From Aliirhizobium wenxiniae (lineage in GTDB: Bacteria > Pseudomonadota > Alphaproteobacteria > Rhizobiales > Rhizobiaceae): a stretch of DNA of 64,000 bases. The DNA is taken from NCBI RefSeq assembly GCF_014201355.1, contig NZ_JACHEG010000002.1:806001-870000 (forward strand). Direction: 5' to 3'. The stretch's first letter is position 1. Every line of letters begins with the position of its first letter. The notes beneath the pieces are model-generated. The model ran no database searches. It saw only the letters and a program-made list of their open reading frames with translations, and had not been told where the DNA came from. Shown one piece after another: positions 8,594 to 18,600 of this stretch. The position numbers and the translations under genes are program-made.

Positions 8594-10411
8594 ATGACCG
8601 CACCGGGCTCGCTATTCACCGAAATGTTGCTTCTTCTGGCCGGAGCGGTCATCGCCGCACCAATCTTCAAGAGGCTGGGGCTTGGAACAGTTCTCGGTTA
8701 TCTGGCCGTCGGCGTGATCATCGGTCCGGTGTTTCAGCGTATCACCGATACGGAAGAGGTTCTGCATGTTGCCGAATACGGCGTCGTCTTCCTGCTCTTC
8801 GTCATCGGGCTGGAGCTGAAACCATCGCGCCTGTGGCAGATGCGCGGCGACGTGTTTGGCCTCGGTCCGGTTCAGGTTCTTTTGACCGGGTTGGCACTTG
8901 CCGCACTTGCCTTCGAGACCGGCATGGCGACGTGGCAGGGAAGCCTGATCGTCGGTTTCGGCCTTGCGCTTTCCTCCACCGCCTTTGCATTGCAGCTGCT
9001 CAACGACGCCGGGGATATCAACAGCCGGTACGGGCAACGGTCCTTCTCGGTTCTTCTGTTCCAGGATCTGGCAATCGTGCCGCTTCTGGCGCTGATCACC
9101 GTGCTTGCGCCGGGAACGGAGGAACAGGCCGCGACGCCGCTTGTCGATTTCGCCATCGCGATTGCGGCCATCGGAGCCATGATCCTTGCCGGAAAATATC
9201 TTCTCAACCCGATGTTCCAGATTATCGCTCGCACTGGCGCGCGCGAGGTGATGATCGCGGCCGCCCTGCTCGTCGTGCTCGGATCGGCCGCGGCAATGCA
9301 GATGGTTGGCCTGTCGATGGCCATGGGAGCGTTTCTCGCCGGTGTGATGCTGGCGGAATCGTCCTATCGGCACGAGCTGGAGGCGGATATTGAACCGTTC
9401 CGCGGCCTGCTTCTGGCGCTGTTCTTCGTTGCGGTCGGGCTGTCACTCGAACTCGAAGTGATCGTCGATCACATCCTGTTCATCATCCCGGCCGTCATCG
9501 TGTTCATGGCGGTGAAGGCGTTTCTGGTCTACGGGCTCTGCCGGCTCTGGGGTTCGTCCCATAACGATGCGATCCAGATCGCTTTCCTGTTGCCGCAGGG
9601 AGGTGAGTTCGCCTTCGTTTTGTTCACCACGGCAACCGCTGCCGGGCTTCTGTCTTCCTCGACCGCCTCGCTGTTGATCGCCATCGTGACGCTTTCCATG
9701 GCACTTACCCCGCTCGGTTCGGCGCTTGCCAAACGCCTGATGCACGGTGAGGCGCGGGAGGAACTGGATGAGGATTTCGCAGGTGCGGGTGCCGACGTGC
9801 TGATGATCGGCTTTTCGCGTTTCGGCCAGATCGCCGCGCAAATCCTGCTTGCCGGCGGCAGTGCCGTGACCGTGATCGACGATTCCGCCGATCGTATCCG
9901 CCAGGCTGCCAATTTCGGTTTCCGCATCTATTTCGGCGACGGCACACGCCGCGACGTACTCGTCTCATCCGGGATCGAAAAGGCCAAGATCGTCGTTGTT
10001 GCGACGCAGAAGAAGGAAACGACCAACAGGATCGTGGAGCTTATCCAGTCCGATTTTCCCAATGTCCGTCTTTTCGCCCGCTCCTATGACCGCATTCATT
10101 CTCTCTGGCTGAGGGAAAAGGGCGTCGAATACGAATTGCGCGAAACGCTGGAATCCGGTCTTCTGTTCGGCGCCAAGACGCTGGAAGCTCTCGGCATGTC
10201 CGAAGCGCGCGCCGAGGAAATTCTCCAGGATATCCGCCGCCGCGACGAGGAGCGCCTGCAGATCCAGGCCGTCGAAGGCATTTCGGCAGGACGCGACAAG
10301 CTGTTCAACAGCCCCGTCAAGCCGGAACCGTTGATCAAGCCGAAACGCATCAGTGTTCAGGAAGACGCGGCCGATGAGGTGGAAGCGGGTCTGTCTCTGG
10401 GGAAATGGTGA
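8594..10411 (+). CDS. CPA2-family monovalent cation/H+ antiporter with RCK domain (Kef-type)
   Basis: 605 residues. About twelve membrane segments fill residues 5-385, with the family's FLLFVIGLEL and SSTAFALQLL motifs. A cytoplasmic TrkA-N (RCK) domain starts near residue 398 with the nucleotide-binding GFSRFG pattern and FGDGTRRDVL. The family mediates potassium efflux coupled to proton uptake, often as protection against electrophiles. The regulatory KTN domain suggests NAD(H) or glutathione-adduct gating; gshA is also in this window but far away. It is divergent from pmbA and converges on the patatin gene. Confidence 0.92.
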   Translation: MTAPGSLFTEMLLLLAGAVIAAPIFKRLGLGTVLGYLAVGVIIGPVFQRITDTEEVLHVAEYGVVFLLFVIGLELKPSRLWQMRGDVFGLGPVQVLLTGLALAALAFETGMATWQGSLIVGFGLALSSTAFALQLLNDAGDINSRYGQRSFSVLLFQDLAIVPLLALITVLAPGTEEQAATPLVDFAIAIAAIGAMILAGKYLLNPMFQIIARTGAREVMIAAALLVVLGSAAAMQMVGLSMAMGAFLAGVMLAESSYRHELEADIEPFRGLLLALFFVAVGLSLELEVIVDHILFIIPAVIVFMAVKAFLVYGLCRLWGSSHNDAIQIAFLLPQGGEFAFVLFTTATAAGLLSSSTASLLIAIVTLSMALTPLGSALAKRLMHGEAREELDEDFAGAGADVLMIGFSRFGQIAAQILLAGGSAVTVIDDSADRIRQAANFGFRIYFGDGTRRDVLVSSGIEKAKIVVVATQKKETTNRIVELIQSDFPNVRLFARSYDRIHSLWLREKGVEYELRETLESGLLFGAKTLEALGMSEARAEEILQDIRRRDEERLQIQAVEGISAGRDKLFNSPVKPEPLIKPKRISVQEDAADEVEAGLSLGKW

Positions 10412-10422
10412 GCCGGACGGCT

Positions 10423-11304
10423 TCAGCCCTTGGCCACGGATGCTTCCAGTGCATCCACTGCACGCTTCAATTCGTCCTTGACGTGGCTTGCCTCGTCCAG
10501 AATTTCCTGCGCTTTGAGGAAATCCAGCACGCGGAAACGGTTGACCTGCGGGCGCAGGAAGATGTGCGGCGGGTTCAGCTTCAGTTTCAGCGCGATCGAG
10601 GCCTGCATGGTCAGCTGGCTGGCGCCGAATAGCGCGTCGATGCGGGTCGGCGGATGGGTGCCGTCGCCTTCCGGTGCGCCGACGACATCGACGCCTATGA
10701 CAACGTCGGCAAGGTCGAGCAGCTGTTCATAGGGAACCGGATTGAAGACGCCGCCGTCGATCATCACCCTTCCGTTGACCCATACCGGCATGAACAGGCC
10801 GGGAATGGCGGCCGATGCGGCAATCGCAGTTCTGAGATCCCCTTCTTCGAGGATCACCTCGGCCTGCCCGTAATAATCGGTGGCGGAGATTTTAAGCGGG
10901 ATTTTCAGGTCGGAAAAATCCTCCGGGATATCAGGAGGAAGGAAGGCATCGAGGATGGGATCAAGGTTGAAATGGCCGAAGCGGAAGCCGCCCAGCTTGT
11001 CGCGCATTGAAGCCGGCCCGAGCGTCCAGAGGCGATTGAACAGCGAATTGCGGTTGCCCATCGTGCGCACCGTATAGTCGCGGATGTCGGCGCCTCGCAT
11101 GCCGGACGCCATGCCGGCCCCCATGATGGCACCGATCGAAGATCCCGAAATCGCCACCGGTTTGATGCCGAGTTCATCGAGCGCCTCGATGATACAGATA
11201 TGCGAGATACCTCTTGCTCCCCCGCCACCGAAGGCTACGGCATAACGCAGGCCCTCCCCGCTGTTTTCAGTATCCAGATCCGGCAGGGAGAGGCGTGTGT
11301 TCAT
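10423..11304 (-). CDS. Patatin-like phospholipase (RssA-type)
   Basis: 293 residues. The oxyanion glycine loop GGGGARG (26-32), the nucleophile elbow GSSIG (54-58, Ser56) and DGG (183-185, Asp183) make up the Ser-Asp dyad of patatin lipid acyl hydrolases. No signal peptide is seen, so a cytoplasmic or membrane-peripheral role is likely. It starts 8 bp after the rsmD stop and is third in the leftward rluB-rsmD-patatin operon. Substrate lipid is not known. Confidence 0.9.
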   Translation of the reverse strand: MNTRLSLPDLDTENSGEGLRYAVAFGGGGARGISHICIIEALDELGIKPVAISGSSIGAIMGAGMASGMRGADIRDYTVRTMGNRNSLFNRLWTLGPASMRDKLGGFRFGHFNLDPILDAFLPPDIPEDFSDLKIPLKISATDYYGQAEVILEEGDLRTAIAASAAIPGLFMPVWVNGRVMIDGGVFNPVPYEQLLDLADVVIGVDVVGAPEGDGTHPPTRIDALFGASQLTMQASIALKLKLNPPHIFLRPQVNRFRVLDFLKAQEILDEASHVKDELKRAVDALEASVAKG

Positions 11305-11312
11305 GGCGAGGT

Positions 11313-11873
11313 TCAGCCTGGCTGATATCGATAAAATTCGATGCGGCTATCGCCGAACATCCGGCTTTCCAGCGGCTTGAAAACGGGATCGACGACGATC
11401 TCGGCATCAATCCGCTCTTCCAGCAGAACAAGAGCACCCGCGGCCAACCAGCCGCCGGCATGCGCCGCATGGAGTGCCTTTTCACCCAGGCCCTTGCCGT
11501 AAGGCGGATCGGCGAAGATCAGGTTGAACGGCTCGATATTGCCGATCGAACCGAGGCTGGTTGCGTCCCGACGGAGAATACGCGCCCGGCCATGCAGACC
11601 GAAACTATCGATATTCTCCCAGAGCAGACCCCTGCCCTCGACGCTGTTTTCAACGAACAAGGCCTGCTTGCAGCCGCGCGACAGAGCTTCCAGCCCCACC
11701 GCGCCGGTTCCGGCAAAAAGGTCGATCACCCGTGTGCCATCGAGCGCGTCCGGATAGACGTGCCCGAGGATATTGAACAGGCTTTCACGCGTCCGGTCGA
11801 TGGTCGGCCGGATATCATTCGTCTTCGGCGTGGCCAGAGCGCGGCCGCGGAACTCACCCCCTACGATCCGCAC
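11313..11873 (-). CDS. rsmD: 16S rRNA (guanine(966)-N2)-methyltransferase RsmD
   Basis: 186 residues. It methylates G966 of 16S rRNA. MRIVGGEFRGRALATPK is the family N-terminus; the SAM-binding motif is DLFAGTGAVG (51-60) and the catalytic DPPY is at 122-125 (ADPPYGKG). It starts only 3 bp after the rluB stop, so translation is probably coupled, pairing two rRNA modification enzymes. Confidence 0.95.
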   Translation of the reverse strand: MRIVGGEFRGRALATPKTNDIRPTIDRTRESLFNILGHVYPDALDGTRVIDLFAGTGAVGLEALSRGCKQALFVENSVEGRGLLWENIDSFGLHGRARILRRDATSLGSIGNIEPFNLIFADPPYGKGLGEKALHAAHAGGWLAAGALVLLEERIDAEIVVDPVFKPLESRMFGDSRIEFYRYQPG

Positions 11874-11876
11874 AGC

Positions 11877-13949
11877 TTAGCCCCTCGGTGTCCGCGGCTT
11901 GCCGCCTGGGCGTCCACCGCCTGGGCCACCACGCGAACCACCACCTGGCTTACCGCTATTGGGTCTGCCGCCGGAAGGCTTGCCACCGAAGGACTTTCCG
12001 CCACCCGGCTTGCCACCGAAACCGGGCTTGCCACCCGAGGGCTTGCCGCCGAAGCCTGAAGGCTTGCCGCCAAAGGGCTTGTCACCTCTTGCGGGGCGAT
12101 CACCGAAGGAGCGTTCGCCTCTATCGTCACGCGCCGGGCGGTCACCACGCGGCGGACGATCCGAGAAGGAACGTTCTCCCCTTGGCTTGTCGCCGAAGGA
12201 ACGCTCGCCCCGCGGCTTGTCACCAAAGGAGCGTTCGCCACGCGGACGCTCGGAGCGCCCCTCGCCGCCGAACGACTTGGCACGTGCAGGACGGTCGCCA
12301 TCCTCGCGCGGCTTGCGATCACCATAGGGCTTGTCGCCCCGATTACGATCACCGGATGGACGATCACCAAAGGAACGCTCGCCCCTAGGCTTGTCGCCGA
12401 ACGAGCGCTCACCGCGTGGCTTGTCGCCAAAACCACGGTCGCCACGGTCCTCGCGGTCACCGCGCCTTGCACCTCGTTCCGGCTGGTCTTCACCACGGAT
12501 CCAGTCGCTGTCATCCTTGACGCGGTTGATCTTTACGCGGAGATCATTCTCGGGTGCGGGCTTCTTGAACAGCTGCTCGGCCTGGGCGCGGGCCGAAACC
12601 TTGCGGCCACCTTCATCCGTCGTCGGACGCGCGCCGGGCGCCATCCAGACATTGGCCGTGCGGCTCGTGCCCATCGGCGGACGCTTCTTCGGCTTCTCGT
12701 CACCGAAATCGCGATCCGAAGACTTCGCCCCGAACTTACCAGAAGGCCTGTCGGAGAACTTGCGATCGTCGCGACGGCTGTCGGGACGCTTGGTGTCGAG
12801 GCGGCCAAGGGCACGCTCGCGACGGTCACCCCGGTCATCCGAGCGATCATTCGCCCAGCCGCGTTCGGGCTTGGCGGGACGCTCTACCTTTTCGGCACGC
12901 TGCGGCTGCTCGTCTTCCGAACTGCGCTCGTTATAAAGCGGGGCTTCGAAATTGGCCTTCGATTCATTGATCAGGCGCGGGCCGAGCTGGTCGCGCAGGG
13001 TGCGGCCGCGCACTTCCAGCACTTCGCCTTCCGGCAGATCGCCCAGCTGGAACGGACCGTAGGAAATGCGGATCAGGCGGTTGACCTCGAGACCGAGCGC
13101 GCCGAGCACGTTCTTGATTTCGCGGTTCTTGCCTTCGCGAAGGCCCATGGTGATCCAGACATTGTGGCCCTGGGCACGGTCGAGCGTCGCTTCGATAGAA
13201 CCGTAGAGCACGCCGTCGACAGCAATGCCGTCCTTCAGCTTGTCGAGCGCTTCCTGATCGACCTCGCCATGGGCACGCACCCGGTAGCGGCGCAGCCAGC
13301 CGGTGGTCGGCAGTTCGAGCGTGCGCGACAGGCCGCCGTCATTGGTCAGAAGCAGCAGGCCTTCGGTGTTGATATCGAGGCGGCCGATGGAGAGAACCCG
13401 CGGAAGACCTTCCGGCAGATTGTCGAACACGGTCGGGCGGCCTTCCGGATCGGAATTTGTGGTCACCAGACCACCGGGCTTGTGGTAGAGCCACAGGCGC
13501 GTGCGCTCGATGCCGCGGATCGGCACGCCGTCCACTTCGATCTTGTCTTCCAGCGTCACGTTGACGACCGGCGTATCGAGCGGCTTGCCATTCAATGTGA
13601 CGCGGCCCTCGAGGATCATCCGCTCAACATCGCGACGGGATGCGACACCGACACGGGCGAGGATTTTCGAAATACGCTCGGGCTTGCCGTCGGTCGGCGC
13701 GGATGCACCCTCGCCCACGAATTCCTCGCGCTTGGCCGAACGAACCGGCTTTCTGACGGCACCTTCCGCCTTGGCGCGCGGCTTTGCAGCCCCAGCGGGC
13801 TTGTCGCTGAATTTCGCTCCCGGCTTGCCTGAGGACTTGAAGCCCGGCTTGCCCCCCGACTTGGAAGCAGTGCTGCCTTCGGCTTTCGGCTTGATTTCGC
13901 GAACGAAGGTTTTCGCTTCGCCGCGCTTCGGCTTGTCTTTTGAATTCAT
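11877..13949 (-). CDS. rluB: 23S rRNA pseudouridine synthase (RluB/RsuA family) with very long disordered tail
   Basis: 690 residues, more than twice the usual catalytic core. Residues 1-90 are Lys/Gly-rich and disordered. An S4 RNA-binding domain (about 90-140) is followed by the RsuA-type catalytic domain with GRLDINTEG (189-197), Asp192 being the nucleophile. From about residue 335 to the end the chain is low complexity: runs of GERSFGDKPR-type decapeptides, then a Gly/Lys/Pro-rich end. The tail is coded by imperfect 30-bp DNA repeats (about 12060-12440). It probably adds RNA affinity. The ATG at 13949 fits the N-terminus; an extension to 13994 is open but unneeded. It heads the operon with rsmD and is divergent from tadA. 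Confidence 0.92.
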   Translation of the reverse strand: MNSKDKPKRGEAKTFVREIKPKAEGSTASKSGGKPGFKSSGKPGAKFSDKPAGAAKPRAKAEGAVRKPVRSAKREEFVGEGASAPTDGKPERISKILARVGVASRRDVERMILEGRVTLNGKPLDTPVVNVTLEDKIEVDGVPIRGIERTRLWLYHKPGGLVTTNSDPEGRPTVFDNLPEGLPRVLSIGRLDINTEGLLLLTNDGGLSRTLELPTTGWLRRYRVRAHGEVDQEALDKLKDGIAVDGVLYGSIEATLDRAQGHNVWITMGLREGKNREIKNVLGALGLEVNRLIRISYGPFQLGDLPEGEVLEVRGRTLRDQLGPRLINESKANFEAPLYNERSSEDEQPQRAEKVERPAKPERGWANDRSDDRGDRRERALGRLDTKRPDSRRDDRKFSDRPSGKFGAKSSDRDFGDEKPKKRPPMGTSRTANVWMAPGARPTTDEGGRKVSARAQAEQLFKKPAPENDLRVKINRVKDDSDWIRGEDQPERGARRGDREDRGDRGFGDKPRGERSFGDKPRGERSFGDRPSGDRNRGDKPYGDRKPREDGDRPARAKSFGGEGRSERPRGERSFGDKPRGERSFGDKPRGERSFSDRPPRGDRPARDDRGERSFGDRPARGDKPFGGKPSGFGGKPSGGKPGFGGKPGGGKSFGGKPSGGRPNSGKPGGGSRGGPGGGRPGGKPRTPRG

Positions 13950-14096
13950 ATGTTGTTTGCCTGAAGCAGGATGTCGACGGAGTATCCCGGACATACTTGT
14001 TCGTGTTGACCAGATGGATGCACACCCTTAGGGCGCGCTTCGCGTTGCATGCTTCCTACCAGTTCATGCGATCCGGGTTAAGAGGAAATCGCTGAA

Positions 14097-14552
14097 ATGC
14101 CTAAGAGCGACAGCTTCATGGATGCCGCACTGACAGAAGCCAGAAATGCCGCCGAACGCGGCGAGGTTCCAGTCGGTGCCGTCATCGTTATCGATGGCGA
14201 GATTATTGCCCGCTCAGGCAACCGCACCCGCGCCGAAAACGACATCACCGCCCATGCCGAAATTGCCGTGATCCGCGAGGCTGCAGCCAAGGTCGGAAGC
14301 GAGCGGCTTGGCGGAGCGGATCTTTATGTGACGCTGGAGCCATGTACCATGTGCGCCGGCGCCATATCCTTCGCCCGTATCCGCCGGCTTTATTACGGCG
14401 CCAACGATCCGAAGGGTGGCGCTGTGGAAAACGGCGTGCGGTTCTTCTCGCAACCCACCTGCCACCATGCGCCTGAAGTCTATTCCGGCATTGCCGAAGT
14501 GCCGGCGGCAGACCTGCTCACCGGCTTTTTCCGGTCCCGGCGGGACAGATAA
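14097..14552 (+). CDS. tadA: tRNA-specific adenosine deaminase TadA
   Basis: 151 residues. It deaminates A34 of tRNA-Arg(ACG) to inosine, an essential wobble modification. The zinc deaminase motifs are HAE (53-55) with Glu55 as proton shuttle and PCTMC (82-86). Family landmarks GEVPVGAVIV and GAVEN are present. It is divergent from rluB with 147 bp between starts, a common rhizobial arrangement. Confidence 0.95.
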   Translation: MPKSDSFMDAALTEARNAAERGEVPVGAVIVIDGEIIARSGNRTRAENDITAHAEIAVIREAAAKVGSERLGGADLYVTLEPCTMCAGAISFARIRRLYYGANDPKGGAVENGVRFFSQPTCHHAPEVYSGIAEVPAADLLTGFFRSRRDR

Positions 14553-14559
14553 GGCTTAC

Positions 14560-14585
14560 AAAAAAGGCCCGGCCGAGCCGAGCCT
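14560..14585 (-). terminator. Rho-independent terminator of the lipoprotein gene
   Basis: Read on the minus strand, AGGCTCGGC and GCCGGGCCT form a 9-bp stem (one T-G pair) around TCG, followed by six T. It sits just after the lipoprotein stop (14599) and between convergent genes, so it may also insulate tadA. Confidence 0.7.
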
Positions 14586-14598
14586 CATTCGTTCTATC

Positions 14599-15237
14599 TT
14601 ACTGGAAGGGCTTCCACCAGGCGGAGCCCTTTGTAGAAGCAGCCTCGGCTTCCTTCTTGCGGCGAGCTTCCTTCTTGGTCTCCGGCTCACCCAGATCCTG
14701 CAAGGTCTGCGCATCGGCGGTTCGGAATTCCGTCGGCGGATCGGAGAGCGAACGGCGGCCTCCGCTGATGCCCGGATCGTTTGCGTTGGCTTTCGCCTGA
14801 CGGAAGGCTTCCCATTTCTGCGATTCCGTCAACTGCCCAGCCTGACCCTTGCCGGCCAGAAGCGGTGAACGGTAGTTCGGGTTGCCCTGGTTGTCGGTTG
14901 CTTCCTGACGAAGGCGCTCACGTGCCTCTTCCGGCGATTCGACCCAGTTCGGGTTGTTTTCGCGGTTGGCAAGCGATTGCTGCGGCGGCGGCAACGCTCC
15001 ACCTTCCTGATGGCTGGCGACGACCAGCGCAGGACGTGGGTTGTAGCGGATCTTCGCCTTTTCCTTGGCGCGATCGCCACCGATATCGATGGCCGAAGTC
15101 ACGTCATCGCCCAATTGTTCCATGGCAGTCTTGTCGGTGCCGTAGGTCGGGCTTCCCATGCAGCCGGAAAGCGTCACGGTCGCAACCAGAATACCGGCCG
15201 CACCAAGGGCCATACGCAAGGTTTTCGTCGTTTCCAT
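14599..15237 (-). CDS. Putative outer-membrane lipoprotein of unknown function
   Basis: 212 residues. A lipoprotein signal is clear: METTKT, a hydrophobic run (LGAAGILVATVTL) and the lipobox LSGC, so the mature protein starts at Cys. The rest is polar and proline-rich with short motifs (YNPRPALVVAS, NNPNWVESPEEARERLRQ), resembling a conserved rhizobial lipoprotein family without known role. TAGGGG precedes the ATG at 15237. It follows ileS on the same strand at 135 bp. Confidence 0.8.
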   Translation of the reverse strand: METTKTLRMALGAAGILVATVTLSGCMGSPTYGTDKTAMEQLGDDVTSAIDIGGDRAKEKAKIRYNPRPALVVASHQEGGALPPPQQSLANRENNPNWVESPEEARERLRQEATDNQGNPNYRSPLLAGKGQAGQLTESQKWEAFRQAKANANDPGISGGRRSLSDPPTEFRTADAQTLQDLGEPETKKEARRKKEAEAASTKGSAWWKPFQ

Positions 15238-15372
15238 CAAACCCCTACCACGGACGCCCGCCTCGACGCCTCATAGACTATTGCCATCGACCTGACGGAT
15301 AAATCCGGCCAATTTCAGGCAGGAATACCGGATGAAGCGCTCAAGCGCAATCATCCGGCACGGTTCATGACA

Positions 15373-18282
15373 TTACAACTTGCCAAGCTTGGCAAGTTCG
15401 GTCAGTGCCGCAGCATCGCGAGCCGAGACATCCGGCCATGCCGGATCGGAGCCGACATCGGTCGTCACACGCCACGAACGGGCGCATTTCGTGCCCTCGG
15501 CCAGCTTCGGATCGACCGCGACACCTGCGACTTCAGTCAGACGGAAAGCCGTTTCCGGACCTTCACCTGCCGTGATCTTGATCGCGGAAGTGATGCAGGT
15601 TTCCTCGAATTCGAGGCCTTCCAGCGCCTTCAACAATTCGGCATCGGCAACATAGACAACCGGGGCCGCTTCCAGCGACGAGCCGATACGCTTGTCCTTG
15701 CGCTCGATTTCGAGGGCGCCGGTGACGACGGAGCGAACCTTGCGGATCTTCGCCCACTTTTCGGCAACGGCATCGTTCTTCCACTCGGCCGGCACATCCG
15801 GGAACTGTTCGAGATGGACAGAAACCGCATCGGCTTTAAGCGACAGCCAAGCCTCTTCCGTCGTGAAGGGCAGCATCGGGGCAAGCCAGGTAACGGTGGC
15901 CTCGAAGATCTTGCGGATGACGGCGAGCGAGGCGCGGCGGCGAAGCGAAGACGGCGCGTCGCAATAAAGCGCGTCCTTGCGGATATCGAAATAGAAGGCG
16001 GAGAGTTCGATATTGGCGAAATCGATCAGCGCGCGCGTGATCTTCTTGAATTCGAACGCGTCATAACCTTCGCGCACGAGCTTATCCAGCTCGTACAAGC
16101 GATGCAGCATCAGCTTTTCGAGTTCGGGCAGTTCAGCGTAGGCAATCTCTTCGCCTTCGTCATGCGCCAGCGTGCCGAGCATCCAGCGGATGGTGTTGCG
16201 CAGCTTGCGATAGGCATCGACGTTCGTCTGGATGATCGTCTTGCCGAGGCGCTGGTCTTCCCAATAGTCGGTGGTCATGACCCAGAGACGCAGGATATCG
16301 GCGCCGGCATCCTTCATCACGTCCTGCGGAGACACGACGTTGCCGAGCGACTTTGACATCTTCTGGCCCTTTTCATCCATGGTGAAGCCATGGGTGACGA
16401 CCGTGTCATAGGGCGCGCGGCCGCGGGTGGCAGCCGATTCCAGAAGCGAGGAATGGAACCAGCCGCGATGCTGGTCGGAACCTTCCAGATAGACGTCGGC
16501 CGGCCATTTCAGGTCCGGGCGATCTTCGAGCGTGAAGGTGTGCGTCGAGCCACTGTCAAACCAGACATCGAGGATGTCCATGACCTGCGTCCACTTGGCA
16601 TGGTCATGGCCGTTGCCGAGGAAACGATCCTTGGCGCCTTCGGCGAACCAAGCATCCGCACCTTCGGCATCGAAGGCTTCCAAGATGCGCTTGTTGACCT
16701 CTTCGTCCTGCAGGACATTGCCTTCTTCATCGGCAAAGACGCAGATCGGGACGCCCCAGGCGCGCTGACGCGACAGAACCCAGTCCGGGCGCTGTTCGAT
16801 CATGGCGCGCAGGCGGTTCTGGCCGCCGGCGGGGACGAAACGGGTGTCGTCGATCGCCGAAAGCGCGCGGGTGCGCAGCGTCGTGCCGTCCTTGAGGTCC
16901 TTGTCCATATAGACGAACCACTGCGGCGTGTTACGGAAGATGATCGGCTTCTTGGAGCGCCAGGAATGCGGATAGGAGTGCTTCAGGCGGCCACGGGCGA
17001 AGAGTGCGTTACGCTCGATCAGCGACTTGATGACGCGATCATTGGCATCGCCCTTCTTGCCGTTGTCGTCCATGACGCGGCCACCCTCGAAACCGGGGGC
17101 ATCGGCGGTGTAGGTGCCACTGTCGTCGACCGGGAACGGGATACGGGTGTCGATGCCGCGGGCTTCCAGTTCCTTGACGCCCGACATCCAGGCCTCGAAG
17201 TCTTCGCGGCCGTGAGACGGAGCGGTGTGGACGAAACCGGTACCGGCATCGTCGGTGACGTGATCACCGGCGAGAAGCGGAACGGTAAATTCGTAACCGC
17301 CACCGAGGCCCTTCAACGGATGGGCAAGCGTCAGGGCAGCCATCTCTTCGGCAGAGACGCCACGCAGCTTCTTGAAGGTGAGCTTCGCTTTCGCGGCAGA
17401 CTCTTCGGCCAACGCATCGGCAAAGATCAGCTTTTCACCCGGCTGCGGACCGAAATCATTGACGGCTTCGGTCACTTCGTAAAGGCCGTAAGCAACCTTA
17501 GGCGAATAGGCGACGGCGCGGTTGCCCGGGATGGTCCACGGAGTGGTGGTCCAGATGACGACATGGGCATCGGCCAGTTCGGCCGCGCCAACCACCGGGA
17601 ACTTCACCCAGATCGTGTCGCTCTCGTAGTCGTGGTATTCGACCTCGGCCTCAGCCAGCGCCGTGCGCTCGACGACCGACCACATGATCGGCTTCGAACC
17701 ACGATAGAGCTGGCCGCTCATGGCGATCTTCAACAGTTCGCCGGCGATGCGGCTTTCCGCGTGAAAGTTCATGGTCAGATAGGGATTGTCGAAATCGCCG
17801 ACGATGCCGAGGCGCTTGAATTCGTCGCCCTGGATCTTGATCCATTTTTCGGCATAGGCGCGGCATTCCTTGCGGAATTCGATCATCGCGTCCGGCTGTT
17901 TCAGGTCCGGCTTGGCCTTGCCCTTGGCGCGGTAGTTTTCTTCCTCGATTTTCCACTCGATCGGCAGGCCGTGGCAATCCCAGCCCGGAACGTAGTTACT
18001 GTCATAACCGCGCATCTGGAACGAGCGGGTGATGACGTCCTTCAGGATCTTGTTGAGCGCATGGCCGATATGGATGTTGCCGTTGGCATAGGGAGGGCCA
18101 TCATGCAGCACGAATTTTTCGCGGCCGGCGGCGGAAGCGCGGAGCTTCTTGTAGAGGTCCATCTGCTGCCAGCGGGCAACCGTTTCAGGCTCCTTCTGCG
18201 GCAGGCCGGCGCGCATCGGGAATTCCGTTTCCGGCAGGTAAAGGGTCTTCGAGTAATCGAGCTTTTCGGCTGTATCGGTCAT
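15373..18282 (-). CDS. ileS: Isoleucyl-tRNA synthetase
   Basis: 969 residues. It charges tRNA-Ile and edits valine. Class I signatures are HIGH (71-74, [14 protein letters not shown]) and KMSKSLGN near residue 641; the CP1 editing insert has [11 protein letters not shown]. The C-terminal tail begins KCARSW, yet the other cysteines of the zinc finger seen in E. coli IleS are absent (see findings). The start was placed at ATG 18282; a TTG at 18291 is also in frame. No T-box leader is seen upstream. Confidence 0.96.
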   Translation of the reverse strand: MTDTAEKLDYSKTLYLPETEFPMRAGLPQKEPETVARWQQMDLYKKLRASAAGREKFVLHDGPPYANGNIHIGHALNKILKDVITRSFQMRGYDSNYVPGWDCHGLPIEWKIEEENYRAKGKAKPDLKQPDAMIEFRKECRAYAEKWIKIQGDEFKRLGIVGDFDNPYLTMNFHAESRIAGELLKIAMSGQLYRGSKPIMWSVVERTALAEAEVEYHDYESDTIWVKFPVVGAAELADAHVVIWTTTPWTIPGNRAVAYSPKVAYGLYEVTEAVNDFGPQPGEKLIFADALAEESAAKAKLTFKKLRGVSAEEMAALTLAHPLKGLGGGYEFTVPLLAGDHVTDDAGTGFVHTAPSHGREDFEAWMSGVKELEARGIDTRIPFPVDDSGTYTADAPGFEGGRVMDDNGKKGDANDRVIKSLIERNALFARGRLKHSYPHSWRSKKPIIFRNTPQWFVYMDKDLKDGTTLRTRALSAIDDTRFVPAGGQNRLRAMIEQRPDWVLSRQRAWGVPICVFADEEGNVLQDEEVNKRILEAFDAEGADAWFAEGAKDRFLGNGHDHAKWTQVMDILDVWFDSGSTHTFTLEDRPDLKWPADVYLEGSDQHRGWFHSSLLESAATRGRAPYDTVVTHGFTMDEKGQKMSKSLGNVVSPQDVMKDAGADILRLWVMTTDYWEDQRLGKTIIQTNVDAYRKLRNTIRWMLGTLAHDEGEEIAYAELPELEKLMLHRLYELDKLVREGYDAFEFKKITRALIDFANIELSAFYFDIRKDALYCDAPSSLRRRASLAVIRKIFEATVTWLAPMLPFTTEEAWLSLKADAVSVHLEQFPDVPAEWKNDAVAEKWAKIRKVRSVVTGALEIERKDKRIGSSLEAAPVVYVADAELLKALEGLEFEETCITSAIKITAGEGPETAFRLTEVAGVAVDPKLAEGTKCARSWRVTTDVGSDPAWPDVSARDAAALTELAKLGKL

Positions 18283-18600
18283 TTTGAGCAATCGTCTCTT
18301 TGCGCCACGTCAGGGCGCGATGCGGATGAGAATTCGGTGGCGGAGGCGCTGTTCAAACGCCAAAATCCCGGACCTTCCCGCAGCTTGATCAAGCAGCGCG
18401 GAAAGCCGGGCCGATAATTCGTATGATCATCTTCGCAATGATCTGGGCCGACCGGAAAATTGTCATGGACGCGGTTATTAAGGCGTTTTGGGGCGGAAAG
18501 GAAGGGGGAAATCAGATAGGCGAGACGACATGATTGCCTGACCGCCGCGAGGTCGTATATTCTTCTTGCGACTATACCAAAACAGGTTTGGGCCTTGGTT
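18283..18600. other. Divergent intergenic region between ileS and the HicBA-like pair
   Basis: No gene is supported in these 318 bases. They must carry the ileS promoter on the minus strand and, near 18570-18600, the promoter and operator of the toxin-antitoxin pair. A short inverted repeat (18577-18598) is listed separately. Confidence 0.5.
18577..18598 (+). promoter_or_regulatory. Candidate autoregulatory operator of hicBA-like genes
   Basis: CCAAA (18577-18581) and TTTGG (18587-18591) form an inverted repeat directly upstream of the antitoxin ATG, with a further TTGG at 18595-18598. Antitoxins usually repress their own operon through such sites. This is an inference from position and symmetry. 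Confidence 0.35.

Noticed and set aside
8458..8670. N-terminal extension of pmbA
   Set aside because: It would overlap the divergent antiporter start by about 77 bp and adds residues absent from PmbA proteins; ATG 8457 has an AAAGG site.
12060..12440. Regular 30-bp repeats that might be a CRISPR or tandem array
   Set aside because: The repeats are imperfect, lack unique spacers and are in frame with the rluB tail, coding for GERSFGDKPR-type decapeptides.
16390..18417. Long plus-strand open frame of 675 codons opposite ileS
   Set aside because: It lies wholly antisense to a clear ileS, its translation resembles no family, and such frames are common opposite GC-rich genes with strong third-position bias.
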